NCBI GenBank assembly: GCA_025531455.1
Contig: JAMYHL010000048.1
Location: 1-64,000 of the forward strand
DNA: 64,000 nt
Direction: 5' to 3'
Origin: Apiotrichum sp. Y4204
Taxonomy: Eukaryota > Basidiomycota > Tremellomycetes > Trichosporonales > Trichosporonaceae
Shown: positions 34,801 to 46,435 of the stretch, piece by piece
Position numbering within the stretch: position 1 is the stretch's first letter
Layout: every line of letters begins with the position of its first letter
Position numbers and translations under genes: made by a program
The notes under the pieces: generated by a model
Told to the model about the DNA's origin: nothing
Databases searched by the model: none
What the model saw: only the letters and a program-made list of their open reading frames with translations

Positions 34801-37306
34801 GCTTTGGTGTAAGGAAGCCAATCGTCCAATTCCTCCATCCCGATGCTTTCAGGGCCAAGGAGATACTCCGGCGTATGGTCCTCGTCCGAGTACTCATACG
34901 GGGTGAGTTCCGAACCCGACGATGGTGACTGTGCTGAAACGGTCGACTCGCGAGACTCGTGCCCATGAAACGGAGGACTCGAACCCTCGTGTTCCGTCGC
35001 CGTGGCGGCCGGTGACGGGTAAAAATCTTCGGGCTCCTGCTTAACCATGAGGGCCGTGCTCACGGCCGTTTCGCGTGCCCACACGGCGGTCTGTAACCTG
35101 CGTTCGCACTCAGGTGTCGGCAGATCGCCCAGGGTTGAGCCGAATTCCACATCCGAAAAGCTGTCCTCGGCATGCACGGGAAGTTGACCTGATTCGTCGA
35201 GCCACGTTTCGTCTGCCGTAACATCCACATCCATTGCCATACTCCGGTCGGCATATTCGCGGGAGGCACGTGTCAGGTACTGCGCCGGGCTCGTCTCCAC
35301 AGGCAACGACTTGCCCACCAAATTCGGTGACGACACGGGGCTGGAAAGGGCCCAGCGCGGGAGAGCCGCAGGACAAGCTGCATTCTTGAGCTTGCCCTGG
35401 AAGACGGCATTCAAGGTGGACGCCGTGTCATTGAGGCTAGACGTATCGGAGGCGGTGGGCCGGTTGTTATCCAGCTGGTTAAACGCGGGTTCCGAAGTCT
35501 TGGAACTGCCTCCTGTGGGGAACAGTTCACGCATCGCGGTAGTGGCTGCACGGAGCTTGGGGTCTTCCTCCTGCTGGGGCCAAGGAAGCAGCTCATCATC
35601 GTCGCCCTTGATCATGAGGCCCGAGTTGGTTCCCCAGTCGTCGCAGAATTCATCGTCCGAGCTCGAGCTAGATGCATCCAAAGTGATGGACGCAACATTG
35701 GTGCTGCGTGCTGCCCAGATGGTGTTGTCCAGCGAATGGTGCGGGAACGGCGATGCATGTGCGACTGGCGGTAACGGAAGAGGACCGGTGGTGAGCGGGG
35801 AAAAGAAGAGGGCACCGAGAGAGGTCTGAGCTGGCCGGGGAGGGGGAGGCGGGATGCGTGAAGAACCAGCGACTGCCACGGACGGAGGCAGAACGATGCG
35901 GCGCGGCGGCCGCTGCCTCTGCATAAGAACCTCCTCGTCGTCGGAATCGGACGAGTCAGAATCAGAAGAGTCGAGCACGTTTCTGCGGCGCCGTTGTTTC
36001 CTGACGGGTGTGGACGACACGAGGAGTGGGGGTGGGAGGAGGGATGGTGGCTGAGTGAGATCGCTGATCGAGTCAACGGTCATGCTGCGAGAGGTGACGC
36101 GCGAGTTGATGTCGAGATCGCTCTCATCTCCACCAGGTGTGGATGGTGCAGTGTCTGTTGTTGATGCAGTTGCAGATACGCGCAGCTTTATGCGAGGTGG
36201 TTGAGAGCCGTTGTTGCTTTGTGGGCCTGGGGTCCCGCTCTCGGAAAGAGCCGCTGATGAATCTGCTCGAGACGAGCCGGAGTTGTTATTGGTGAGCTTG
36301 TCTTTTCGCGAGGAACCTGATGATGCCGCCGATGATGCCTTGGCGTTATTCACATCATTTTTAGGCTTTGCCGCCTTTGGAGGTTTTGGTGGAGCAGCTT
36401 TGCGTGGAGGTGCTTTTGGAACCACAATGCCTGCAAAAGGGTTGCGCCACTTTGCACGCCCCACGTCTGGCGACAGATACCACACAGGGCCCTTTGGACG
36501 TGTGGGACCGTCAAAGGCGTTGGGATGCAGTGCAGGCGCGAGCACGGTCTCGGCAGTCGATCCGGCGAGCTGGTACTTGGTGAGCAACGGCTTGCGGGGT
36601 GGTGTTGCCTTGCTGCAGCGCGAGATGTGCATGCGGAGCGCATTTTGGATCATCGTCGCCGGGGCAACGGCAATCGATGGTGGCCGGAGCCAACCATGCT
36701 CGAATGCAATCGACGCAAGTTCAGACGGGGACAGCGCGAGATTTCCCTGGTAAGTGTCAGCAGGATAGAACAAAGGTATGTGGCCGGCACATTGGGTGTG
36801 CCCGCAGCAAGCGTGCGAAACAAAGACAACAGACGCGACACGGCGAGCGGAACAACAACACAGTTCGTGCGAGAGGGAAGACTCACTACTGCTGCACAGG
36901 CACTACAAATTGCCATGAGCACTTCGTCCACCTCGTCGTCCTCGGAGACCCCGCACACCGCGCTACCGCCGTGCTCGTTTGGGAACGGACACGGCGTGAG
37001 CTCGCGAGCGCTGACAGATTTGCGTAACCCGTGCGCCTTCGGCTCGACATGGCTCTTCGCGTGAGCATGCCGTGCCGGTGGCGGCGTCGGATCGGCCGGT
37101 GTTGCGGGAGACGGCGCTGGCGTTGCTGGACTCGGGGCGGCTGCTAGTGATCGGCGTGTGCTGCGGCGCGAGGGACCCGCAGCAGGGGTGGCATGAGCGA
37201 CACCGACGCCGGGGGTGCCAGCCCCGGCGGCCGGGGCAATCGCGACGGGCGTGATGGGTGTCGAAGGGGTGTTGGCTGTCGCGGCGGCCCTCGCGGAGCG
37301 GGCCAT
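31893..37306 (-). CDS. Large putative DNA-binding regulator: GDS1-type winged helix plus APSES/KilA-N-like domain
   Basis: Exons 36887-37306 and 31893-36746 give 1757 residues. The 140-nt intron restores ICSACAAV|GNLALSPSELA inside the first domain. Residues about 110-215 match the GDS1 winged-helix pattern: a first helix with DEVLMAIC, SPSELASIAFEHGWL, then MIQNALRMHISRC and PLLTKYQLAG. The middle is low-complexity: Ser/Asp tracts, RR-rich patches, and a Pro/Ala stretch of about 330 residues (bases 32900-33900). Residues about 1480-1660 resemble an APSES/KilA-N fold: NRCTVLRRLDTDFVNGTALL, then GVWIPLVTARELARKFGL. Both are DNA-binding folds, so a transcription regulator is likely. The second exon, 4854 nt without an intron, stands out. 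The last 100 residues are Pro/Ala/Arg-rich. Confidence 0.8.
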
Positions 37307-38080
37307 ACCGCGGCGGCGATGGTGCAAATGCGGCCAGCGCGGTGACAAAGAACGGCGAACGGGGTGGCGGGGGGATGTTCAGCGGCGGTGCGGTATCAGG
37401 CGAGCGAGTGCTGAGGAGGGGAGAGTGGGAAAGGGAAGGCACTCGAGCACCACACCGACGCGGTGAGGTATGATGTGCTTTTGTTGGTCGACAAGCGTTT
37501 TGGGCGTGGGATGCGAAAGGCGATGCAGGCGATGTGTAAGGAGAGAATGAGATGGGGTAAAGTCAAGGAGTGGGGTTGTTTGTCGCTGTCGGTGGCGACG
37601 AGGACGGCCGGTGAAGTGTGGATGGGTGCTCGCCCTCGCTTTTTTTTTTTTTTTGGACGGACGGTGAATCCAGGATCCGAAGTTCCGTCACTGACTGGTG
37701 GAAGGCGTTTTGGGTGGTGGTGTAGTTTTGGTTGTTTGTGTGCGTGGGCGTGTTTCGATCAAGTGTTAGTTGATTTTGGATACCGCGATGAAGTCGACTG
37801 TCGATTTCGTCAAAGACTTTCGCGATGGAGATGGAAGATGGTATCGTTGAGAGATTGAGCGAGGACGAGGGCGGGAGAAAGGGTATCGAGGCCGTTGTCG
37901 AGGATGGTGTCGAGAAGGGAATGGATGATTGGAGCGAGCGTGTGAGGGGGGTGAGAGCAAAGGAGCAAGGGAGATGAGGACCGGAGGATCCCACTAGGCC
38001 GGGCGGAAGAGGCAAAGGGCGAGGGAAAGGGGAGAAGGGACAAGGACAACGCAAGCAACTCTACACCACACACCCACACG

Positions 38081-38112
38081 ACACTCACTCATGCACTCAC
38101 TCACTCACTCAA
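38081..38112. repeat. CACT/ACTC microsatellite
   Basis: 4-bp units occur in two blocks separated by ATG. Confidence 0.85.
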
Positions 38113-39120
38113 CTCTTCCGTATACAGTGTGCCTGGTATACACTCTTTTTTTGGTACCAGACCCAAAGGATTGAGCAGCCTGGGAAGGGGGAGGGAAGGT
38201 GCAAAACAGCGCGAACGGAGGGAGCGAAGAAGAAAAAAAGCGAAGAAAAAAAAAAAGGTTGACGGTGGGATGAGTGGGGCTGACTGGATTGATTACAAGC
38301 ATCCAAGGGTGCTAGGGTATGAAGAGGAGGAGGGAGGGCGAGGAGGCACATGAAGGAAGGCACAAGTGGCAAGGGGAAATAGGAGAGCCAGCCTCAAGGC
38401 ACAAAAAGTGACGCGGTGACTCTTAAGTCCAGCAGCCCAGGCAAGAGACTATATGAGAGATTATTTTTTGTTTTAGGCAGATTAGCGTAATATAACAGGT
38501 AGCAGACTACGACTAATAAGAGTTGAGACTGCAGAAGCCTGGCTCTCTGCTTTTCTGGGCCTTTGAAGAAGCAAAGGCAAGGCAAGCGGGTGGAGGGATG
38601 GGCAGATCAGCAGAGATTCGGCAGAGAGATTGGCACATATAGCGCGGCTCCAACACCCAGAAAGATCCAGTCAGAGCCCAGGCCGCGCAAACAGGGTCTC
38701 AGATCTCAGACAGAGAGTAGAGCAGCAGCAGAGGCGCTTCGGCTACATTACGACTTGTGACATACGACATACGCGCATGTAGCGCGCGCGTGTGGGTTTC
38801 TAAACCTACGATCTCTGGGTATCACGTTGTGCATTGCATTACATACTCTGCATACTCTGGCTGGTTCCCAGCTGGCCAGCTTCCGAGTCTCACATCTCGC
38901 GCAGTGGCAGACTGTGTGCGTGCATCATGGCGGGTCGGCAGCGGGGTGGGATGTGGGCGTCTGTACCCAGCCTGCAGCCTGTCGGAAGGGGTGCGGTGTA
39001 TATCTAACTGGCAGTCACCGGCCTGCAGGCCTGTGTGAACAGTGACAAGGGAAGGGGGAGGCTTGAAGCTTGAGGCTTGCCTTCAGAGCGCTGCACACGC
39101 AAACAAGCATCGCATCAGAC

Positions 39121-39146
39121 GACCTGCGACCTGCGACCTGCGACCC
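39121..39146. repeat. Tandem repeat, unit GACCTGC (7 bp, 3.7 copies)
   Basis: Exact units are directly visible. Confidence 0.9.
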
Positions 39147-40169
39147 TTGCTGCGATGCTACTGCTGCTGCAGTATACTACGTTACTACTCTGCTCATGCA
39201 TTGCTCACTCATAGATCATACAAACCTATAAACCACGTCGGCACCTGCGTATCCTGTTTTGGCAGATTGAAGCGAGCCGAGAGCCAGTAGGAACGTCGAT
39301 CGACGCGATGACAGGGGAGGCACAAAGGATCAAAGGGCCGACAAGGGGGCGCAGGGGAGGGGGATGAGCCGGATGAGAGGGATCCTCGAGGCAATTGGGG
39401 CAACGATCAAACGATCAATGCATGCAAAAAGGAGGATCGAAAACAACTCCTCCGATCCTCCGGCAAAGGCGGTCGCAAGCATCGAACAACTACACAGGAA
39501 TGCATCGTCTGTTCGGCTGCATACATGCACGGTGCAAGGTTTCATTGTACTGACAGTTGGCAGAGTAGCATCACCCGACGCTGCTCTCTGGTGGACGTGC
39601 GGACGGACGCGTTCTCGCACAGCGCGCAGAGGTGACCGCGGCCCGCCTCGGGAGCCGTGCGTCGCGACAGTCGTACGGTCGCGTTCCCAGCCGCCCGCCG
39701 GCCGGCGGGCAAGTTGAACAACCCAACCATGGTAACATGACAACAAAAGCGCGCAGCGACGTCGTCACACCTGGCCCGCCGGCGGCCTTCCGGCCTAACG
39801 GAGATTGGCCTTGGCTTCCGGCTTCCCGGTCCTGTACAGTATGAGTTGACTCGCAACCCGTTAACACGACCCCTGTGCACTCCACATCTGACGTCGCCGA
39901 CAAGATGTGTACAGATGGCATGAACCCTGTTTCCGATATGCACAAGAGGTGTTGGAGCACTTGGAGCACCTGGAGTGGGACCGGCAAGAGTACAACAGTG
40001 GAATCGCGGAGCACGAGGACCTCCCTTACCCTCGTCTTCGCCTGCTTCCATCCCACTCTCCGTACCTCTCCGTGTTCTCAACGGACGGTGGGATGTGCCT
40101 TAATCGGCAATCACTGTCATAGCGTAGGATTGGAAGGTGCCTGGGAGAAGGCGGCATCATCCGAGAGAG

Positions 40170-40199
40170 ACGGCTGCGCACGGCTGCGCACGGCTGCGC
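40170..40199. repeat. Tandem repeat, unit ACGGCTGCGC (10 bp, 3 exact copies)
   Basis: Three identical units lie in the gene-poor stretch beside TSR2. Confidence 0.9.
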
Positions 40200-40999
40200 G
40201 GAGAATTGGCACGTGACCCGATTGCGAAGATGAAGATGATGGGACAACATATTCTGCACATGCTGCACATACCCTCAGATTCACGGAAGTGCTACTCTTG
40301 ACGAACAACAAAAAGATGCGCAGACCAACAATCTCTTCTTCAAATTGCAGCCAAAAGATTACCACGCTCGGACCCCGCGCCACACCCAGCCATTATCGTG
40401 AGGGTATTCACCGCCATCGGGTCCGAGCGCGGAAGTGAATCAATGGAAGGGAGCGAGACAGGAGTGACGAAGGGAGCGTGAAGATGAGAAGCGGGGAGCA
40501 TCGATAAGAAAGGTTTAATGAAAAGACTGGAAATATCGAGCCACAACGCTGCTCCGAACAGTGACATGGTGAACGTCGCTCTCGATTCTGCAATGGAACT
40601 CCGCTGAACAAAAGCAATCTCCAAGCCCTGCAAGGTCAAATAAGTTTGGCGTTTCAGCTCTGGTTGGTTTTCCATTACCAGAGGTGGCTCGCGATGTCCC
40701 AAACGAATTATGCATATATGTACACCGTGAAAAGCAGAGCGATGGGGGGCGCGGTGTTGGGTTGACTCAAGTCGAGAAGACGGGCAGGGTCGCCAGCAGG
40801 AATACTTTTTGGAGTATGTGACGCGAGAACCGTGGAAGGATGTGGCCGTCGATACCCTTCGCTCAAGACGGTCGAGCAATGAAAATGCCGCAATGCTTTG
40901 AGAGACGGTAATGTCGGTGTTGTCGTTATCAGACGGCGGAGGTGGCAGCGGCCACCGGAACTTGACCTCACGTCGTTCATATCGATCGCATTTCAGAGC

Positions 41000-41608
41000 T
41001 TAACGGCGACGGGGCTTCTGCACGAGCGTGAATCCGTCGTCGTCAACAATCGGCTCCTGCTTCTCCTTCTCCTTCGGCTCAGCAGCAACGAGCTGGGGTG
41101 CCTCGTCGTCGTCGTCACTTCCGCTGTCCTCGCTCTCCCACTCCTCGCCGTCCTCGTCAACCGGTCCGCCGCCAGAGGTAGCCTGCACACCGCTCTTGGA
41201 CACCTGCGCGGCCTTGCGCTCGAGCGCAGAAACAGTCTCCTCGGGGGTGCGCTCTCCGGGCTCGACGACGTCCTTCCACACGCGCAGAATATCGGCCGCG
41301 AGGGGGTCCACGCTGCCGTCCTCGATCGCCGCCTCAAACTCGTCGCTCATCACCTGGGCGAGGAGGTCGCCCACCTGGTCGGCGTCCAGCGGCGGCTCGG
41401 CCACGGCGTTCGGCTTGAGTGCCGGTCCGTCAGGCGTGGACACCACGGCGCCCTCAAACGCGTCGATAATCTCGGACGCGAGCCAAGTCTTCTTGTCCTC
41501 CGACTCGGGGCCGCCCCACTGTTCCCGCACGGCGATGGTGAGTGCCGGCCAGAGGTCGAGGAGGGCGACGACGCCGCGCGCAAAGAGGAGAATCTCGGGG
41601 GTGGACAT
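41000..41608 (-). CDS. TSR2: Pre-rRNA-processing protein TSR2
   Basis: A single exon of 202 residues. Tsr2 is the chaperone ('escortin') that takes eS26 from its importin and hands it to the 40S precursor. The family core is visible: FARGVVALLDLWPALTIAVREQWGG, a DLLAQVMSDEFEAAIEDGS block with the conserved E-x-x-I/V-E-D-G-S, and ADILRVWKDV. The C-terminal part is acidic (EEWESEDSGSDDDDEA), as needed for binding a basic ribosomal protein, and ends DDDGFTLVQKPRRR, a widespread family ending. Start: MSTPEILLFA at 41608; the earlier in-frame codon would add residues outside the family. It is divergent from WBP1. Confidence 0.9.
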   Translation of the reverse strand: MSTPEILLFARGVVALLDLWPALTIAVREQWGGPESEDKKTWLASEIIDAFEGAVVSTPDGPALKPNAVAEPPLDADQVGDLLAQVMSDEFEAAIEDGSVDPLAADILRVWKDVVEPGERTPEETVSALERKAAQVSKSGVQATSGGGPVDEDGEEWESEDSGSDDDDEAPQLVAAEPKEKEKQEPIVDDDGFTLVQKPRRR

Positions 41609-41637
41609 TGTGCTAGTCGTGTCGAGCTGCTGTTGAG

Positions 41638-41646
41638 GATGAGATG
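41638..41646 (+). promoter_or_regulatory. PAC-like motif GATGAGATG
   Basis: GATGAGATG equals the core of the PAC element found before many ribosome-biogenesis genes in yeast. It lies 30 bases before the TSR2 start, so it could instead be transcribed leader. A single short match. Confidence 0.25.
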
Positions 41647-41772
41647 GATAGTGCAAGAGTGGCTCTGGCCTTCATCGTTCATCGTTCATTGCCTTTCATG
41701 ACGCACTTGAAGGCGACCCGACTTTTCAAAAAATCCGGACAAGCCTCCACCACCAGTTCGGTAATTAACTTA

Positions 41773-41780
41773 CCACGTGG
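41773..41780. promoter_or_regulatory. E-box palindrome CCACGTGG
   Basis: It lies in the TSR2/WBP1 divergent promoter. Its extended form TACCACGTGG is shared with the SYF2 promoter. Confidence 0.4.
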
Positions 41781-42118
41781 TTGTGGCACTTTGGGCGCCA
41801 CCTCCACTTTGGCTTCCGCGTCACCGGCCACCAAGTCGAGGCATCTAGCAGACGTGGCGCTCAGCAACGAGCCGCCCGTCGAGCTCGTCGCGTTCGACAA
41901 CGACCACAACAATAACAACAACACCTACACTCTTTTACCCCCCCTCTACACCGAGCTCACTCGGACAGAAAATCACGGACTTGGCGGATCGATCTCGCTG
42001 ATTCACCTGGCTCGCGGCAGCATCAGACCACGTCAACTCCGGCTCGATTGCCCGATTACTCGATTGACGGGCTCGATTCCTCTCATCACTTCCCCCTCCC
42101 CACGTTACACCTCCCGCG

Positions 42119-43886
42119 ATGCGCTTTGCAACACTAATTCTTGCGCTTGCGGCCGCCGTGGTTGATGCGCGCAGCGCGACCGGCGACCGTGTTCTCGTTG
42201 TGCGCGACAAGAAGTATGAGTTTGGGTACAACAAGTTCTTTGAGAGCTTGAAGGGTGAGTAACTCTGTTGGTCCAGAGTTGCTAGGATAGGAACGTGGGG
42301 TGAACTGCATTGTGGTACTATGTGGAATAGGCTTGAATGAAGAGCGAACACGTTCCACAACTGCTCGCACCCTGCCACTCGTGGACCGCTACTTCCCCAC
42401 GCTTGCTCACTTCAGACCGCGGATACGAGCTCGTGTTCTCCGAACCCAAGGCGGACACTAGCAGGGTCGAGGCGTTCGGCACCAGTCTCTTTGACCACCT
42501 CATTGTCTTTGCTCCCGAGGCAAAAGGTGAGTGAACAGGCGCGGCGCCAGGTCATGAATGTGCTACCTAATGGTCACTTGACAGCACTCTGATGACCTGC
42601 GACGCGTTTCTTACATTGACACACCGCCCTTTCTGACCCCCAGACTTCCACGCTCACCTCTCCCCGAAGAACATTCTCTCCGCGCAGGCGTCGTTCCTGA
42701 ACACCCTCTACGTCCTCGGCCCGGAGCTGGGCAGCACGCAGGAGGCCTTGCTGCGCGAGTACGACATTGAGCCCGCGAGCGGCACCCTTCTCGACGCGTT
42801 CAGCCATGTGGGCGGCGGGAAGGAGTCGGACGTCGTTCTCCCTGCCTCGTCGCTCGTTGCCCCGGAGCCCATCCTTCCTGCGGCTGGATCCGCAGCGGCA
42901 GTTGGCCCCGTCGTCTACGGCAAGGGCACAGGCTTCACCACCGGCCAGAACCCCTTCCTCATCGACGTCGCCGAGGCCCCGGCCACCGCGTACCTTGCCT
43001 CCGAGGACGGCAAGCCCCTCGCCGTCACCAAGCCGGGACACAGCGTTCGCCTTGCGGGCGCGAACGTCAAGCTCGCGGCCGCGATGCAGACCCGCGAGAA
43101 CACGCGTATCGGATTCATTGGCAGCCCCGAGGTGTTCAATGACAAGTGGTGGGGCAAGAAGCTTGACGGGTGAGTGCTGGTGCTGTGATGTTGCCAGTTG
43201 GATAACAGTGATCCGGCACTGCTACGTCACTCAATACTCAAGTTCATACCACTTACGCGCAGCATCGAGACTGGCAACCGGGCGTTCCTCACCGACTTCT
43301 CCGCTTGGCTCTTCCAGGAGACTGGCGTCATCCGCGTCGAGCGCACACACCACTACCGCGAGGGAGAGACTGAGCCACTTGAGGCGTACACCAAGAAGGA
43401 CGTTGTGGTGCGTACCGAATTCCGGGAGCTATTACTTTACTGTGCTAATTTCAGAACTACGAGATCACGCTCTCGCAGCACACGACAACCGCGAACGGCT
43501 CGTCGGTCTGGGTTCCGGTCGATTTCAGCGATCTTCAGCTCGAGTTCACCATGCTCGACCCGCACGTCCGCAAAGCCCTCGCGCTCAAGGACAAGACTGG
43601 TGCGGCAACCACGTACAGCACGCAGTTCATCGCCCCCGACCGTCACGGTGTCTTCAAGTTTGTGGTCAACTACTTCCGCCCCGGCTGGAGCTACATCACG
43701 ACGGAGGACAAGGCGAGCGTTGTCCCCCTGCGCCACGACGAGCACCCGCGCTTCATCGTCGGCGCGTACCCGTTCTACACTGGTGCGCTGAGCACATCGG
43801 CCGCGTTTATCGTCTTCACCTTCCTCTGGATCAACCTCGGCGAGCACGACAAGAAGGCTCGGCCCAAGGCCGCCAAGGTGGAGTGA
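42119..43886 (+). CDS. WBP1: Oligosaccharyltransferase subunit WBP1/OST48
   Basis: Exons 42119-42254, 42416-42526, 42644-43169, 43263-43407 and 43455-43886 give 449 residues. WBP1 (OST48) is an essential subunit of the ER complex that transfers the lipid-linked glycan to Asn. A signal peptide is evident (MRFATLILALAAAVVDA). The luminal N-terminal fold follows with DRVLVVRD, FFESLKDRGYELVF and LFDHLIVFAPEAKDF, the classical block for the family, then NRAFLTDFSAWLFQETGV and FVVNYFRPGWSYI. One membrane segment sits near the C-terminus (STSAAFIVFTFLWINL) with a short Lys-rich cytosolic tail. All four junctions rebuild conserved blocks. Introns of 161, 117, 93 and 47 nt are longer than usual here. 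Confidence 0.92.
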
Positions 43887-44369
43887 GCGCAGCAGAAGAG
43901 AAACCGTGCCGTGGCCCGAAAGGACTCGTCAAGAGTCGGATCATGTGTTACCGCCGCAAGGCGTGATAGAGTATGCAGCAGTAGACCCGGATCTAACCTC
44001 TGACAGCACTGACCGCCCAGTGGAGAGCACGCTTGTAAGACTATGGAGACCATTAACTTGGACCCGCGACGTTGTCGCTGCAGGAAGATGGCAAATTTCA
44101 TCCAGTGGTAGGGGCTAGTGAGATGCAAACCCCTTCAATCCCTTCGTCTCTGATATCGCCCTTTTGAACTCTGGACTGAATAGCAATCCTGCATTGGGAG
44201 AACGATTGCTACGAACACTGCTACTAACTACAGCAATTTACTTCTTCTTGCCAATTATTCAGAACACTGTTGGCGTTTCCTGCTGCTTTCGTTTGCTTCC
44301 GAGGGTCGTTTCGTTTGGTTTTCGGACAGTCGAGGTGACGGAGACGACGACGGGTTAACGCCCATCCAC
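43887..44369. other. Convergent intergenic region
   Basis: This is the 3' flank of WBP1 and of the small secreted protein gene. I see nothing else in it. Confidence 0.5.
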
Positions 44370-44852
44370 TTAACCGCAGTGGAACCAGCCCTTGGAGGCT
44401 GTCGACGATGCGAACGTGAAGTCAAGCCAGATACACTTTTTGCCGACGTTGGTGACCGTAACGGGACCAGCGTACGACTGGAAGGTGCCCGAGTCCGAGT
44501 CGGACCCGCCGCCCGCCGCAATAATCCTGATGGACATTTTCTGGCGCTTGCCCGAGTTGTTGTACAGGATTGCGCAGTTGGTACCGCGATTCTTGGGGCT
44601 GTAGAAGAGCTCCCACCGCGCGCGGCCCCACTTGCCGCCGTCGATGTAGTTGCCTGGGCAGAGGGCGCGGGTCTCGAGGTTGCGTTCTTCAAGCTCTGCC
44701 TCGGCCTCAGCTTCGGGCATGGCGTCGGGAATGGCCTCGGGAGCGGCCTCGCGGCCCTCGAGCACGGCGCCAAGGTCGCGCGCTTCGTCCACGGGCTGTG
44801 CGGCGACCGCGGCAGCAGCCACGAGCGCGACGAGGACGTTCTTGAACAGCAT
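44370..44852 (-). CDS. Small secreted cysteine-containing protein
   Basis: A single exon of 160 residues. An N-terminal signal peptide (MLFKNVLVALVAAAAVAA) is followed by a Glu/Ala-rich pro-like stretch (about residues 28-60, with PEAEAEAELEER), then NLETRAL and a compact domain with four Cys (ALCPGN, TNCAIL, KKCIWL, FHCG), enough for two disulfides. The domain's middle (SGTFQSYAGPVTV) recalls bacterial spore-associated protein A-like domains, a weak resemblance. Glu-Arg or Thr-Arg could be a processing point, but no dibasic Kex2 site is present. A clear TATA box lies 114 bases upstream, consistent with regulated or high expression. Function unknown. Confidence 0.75.
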   Translation of the reverse strand: MLFKNVLVALVAAAAVAAQPVDEARDLGAVLEGREAAPEAIPDAMPEAEAEAELEERNLETRALCPGNYIDGGKWGRARWELFYSPKNRGTNCAILYNNSGKRQKMSIRIIAAGGGSDSDSGTFQSYAGPVTVTNVGKKCIWLDFTFASSTASKGWFHCG

Positions 44853-44965
44853 GGTGGATGGAGTATGGAGTGTGTCGAGAGGAGTGAAGTAGGTATGCGT
44901 GGTACAGTACTGGTACTGGAAGTTGAGAGGTGTTGCGATGTAGAGGACGATGCCCAGACAGTCTT

Positions 44966-44973
44966 CTTATATA
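44966..44973 (-). promoter_or_regulatory. TATA box of the secreted protein gene
   Basis: TATATAAG on the minus strand, 114 bases before the ATG. It is the best TATA consensus near a gene start in the window. Confidence 0.55.
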
Positions 44974-46305
44974 CCGTTTCCCAGCCCGTTTTCTCTCATC
45001 CCACTCTCGTGTCGACAAGCTTTCTTGTCGGACATTGCCCTCGGCTCGCTAATTTGCTCGTGGGGATCCTCTTGGCTCCCAACTGCCTCTCACTCGCTTC
45101 ACGCCTCACTTCTCACATGTCATCCCACTTCGCACAGCCCACTGCTCACCTCCCACCCCGTGATTCTCCCTTCGCGGTCAGAGCTCTCCTCTCGCCCCAC
45201 TTTTCACATCTTGTCAAGCTCAAGACCACCCCGCTCCGCAGGTCTATCTTGTGAGAGCCCATGAACGTTGCCAACCTCAGCGCGCGAATTCCACAATCAC
45301 TCCGGCGGACGTCCTCGTCGATATGTATGCCATGTGCCACACCCGACGTCATGCGTACAAGTACATCACGCGCATGCGATCAATACCCATCCCCGCGCGC
45401 CCCTCGCGACGAGGCATCGCAACATGCGCCCTCGCCGAGATGCAGGTCCGAGAGCTAGTCATGAGACTCGCGGGGGAGAGAACAACTGCCGATGGGGTTG
45501 TCGATCTCCGTCCTTACTATCTCCTCCTGTTGGGGGGTGTCGCGTCCGAGCCGCCTCATAAGGGCATTGATCGGGGCAGTCAACTCTGGAGTCTTGTTTA
45601 CGTACTCTGCGTCCCTGTCTGCACCTGCACCTTTGTTCTGCTCGCTGTGGCTACTGTAGACGTATAGAACCAGCTGAGGAGGATGGGCGGACCGCGAGCA
45701 CCAGGACCCGTAACGCGTCCTTCGTTCCCGGGATGTCCATGTACCATGTGCTGCGTAGCCAAGCCCGGGCAATAACCATGGTAGACTCAAGCTTAACATC
45801 CCGCGCACTTGTGCCTCGTGCTCCACAGAGCGACAGAGCCTCCAGAAGCGGCGGTGGGAAGTGGGGAACAGCGGGAGCGTGCTGGCGATTGCGATCTTTG
45901 CCAAGAAACGAGAAAACGCAGCGACAGGCGGACCAGTCTGAGGGATTTCCAGGTTTGTACTGGCTTTTAAGCTTACGATGCCCACCGATCCCACCTCATC
46001 GGGATGACGTCCTGCTCAGTTTATATTCGCTGGTTTAGTCGGATACAGCGTTGTAGATCAAGCGCCAAGCGGGATTCGCCAGGCGGGAGGAGAGCTGGAC
46101 GCAGGCTGGTATGTGCTATTCCAATGGGACCGGTGTCGGGTCGGCACGAGCGGATGCTTGGCGGTGGGTCGGTTACTCAACTGTTCGTGCCATTGGGGAC
46201 GGACTGGGTCGTTTCTCGACGGGCTTGAGGATTGGGTTGGTGTACGGTCACAGTTCCGTTGTTCCAGGAGAATCGGGGACCGGATACGCATCAGACGATA
46301 GTCAT

Positions 46306-46435
46306 AGTCACATGCGGCGGCCTATCTGATATGCCCGAGACATAGAGTTCCGATGACCCAGGAGCCAGGAGCGCTTCGCCAGACACGGGACACCAGGGAC
46401 GAGAGTCACATGAGGCGGTCTATCTGATATGCCCG
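46306..46435. repeat. Pair of 32-bp direct repeats
   Basis: Copies 46306-46337 and 46404-46435 match at 30 of 32 positions (ending CTATCTGATATGCCCG) and start 98 bp apart. No inverted ends or ORF accompany them. Confidence 0.85.

Larger units (their letters stand above)
37307..40999. other. Gene-poor interval of 3.7 kb
   Basis: It lies upstream of the GDS1-like gene and at the 3' side of TSR2. No protein gene is recognised. It includes a run of 15 T (37640-37654), A-rich tracts (about 38225-38260), a CACT microsatellite and small arrays at 39121-39146 and 40170-40199, and an inverted stretch around GCCGGCGGGC at 39700. Part may be a long 5' leader of the regulator gene. Confidence 0.5.
41609..42118. 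other. Bidirectional promoter region TSR2/WBP1
   Basis: A 510-base divergent gap holds an E-box palindrome and a PAC-like motif (entered separately). No gene is recognised. Confidence 0.5.
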
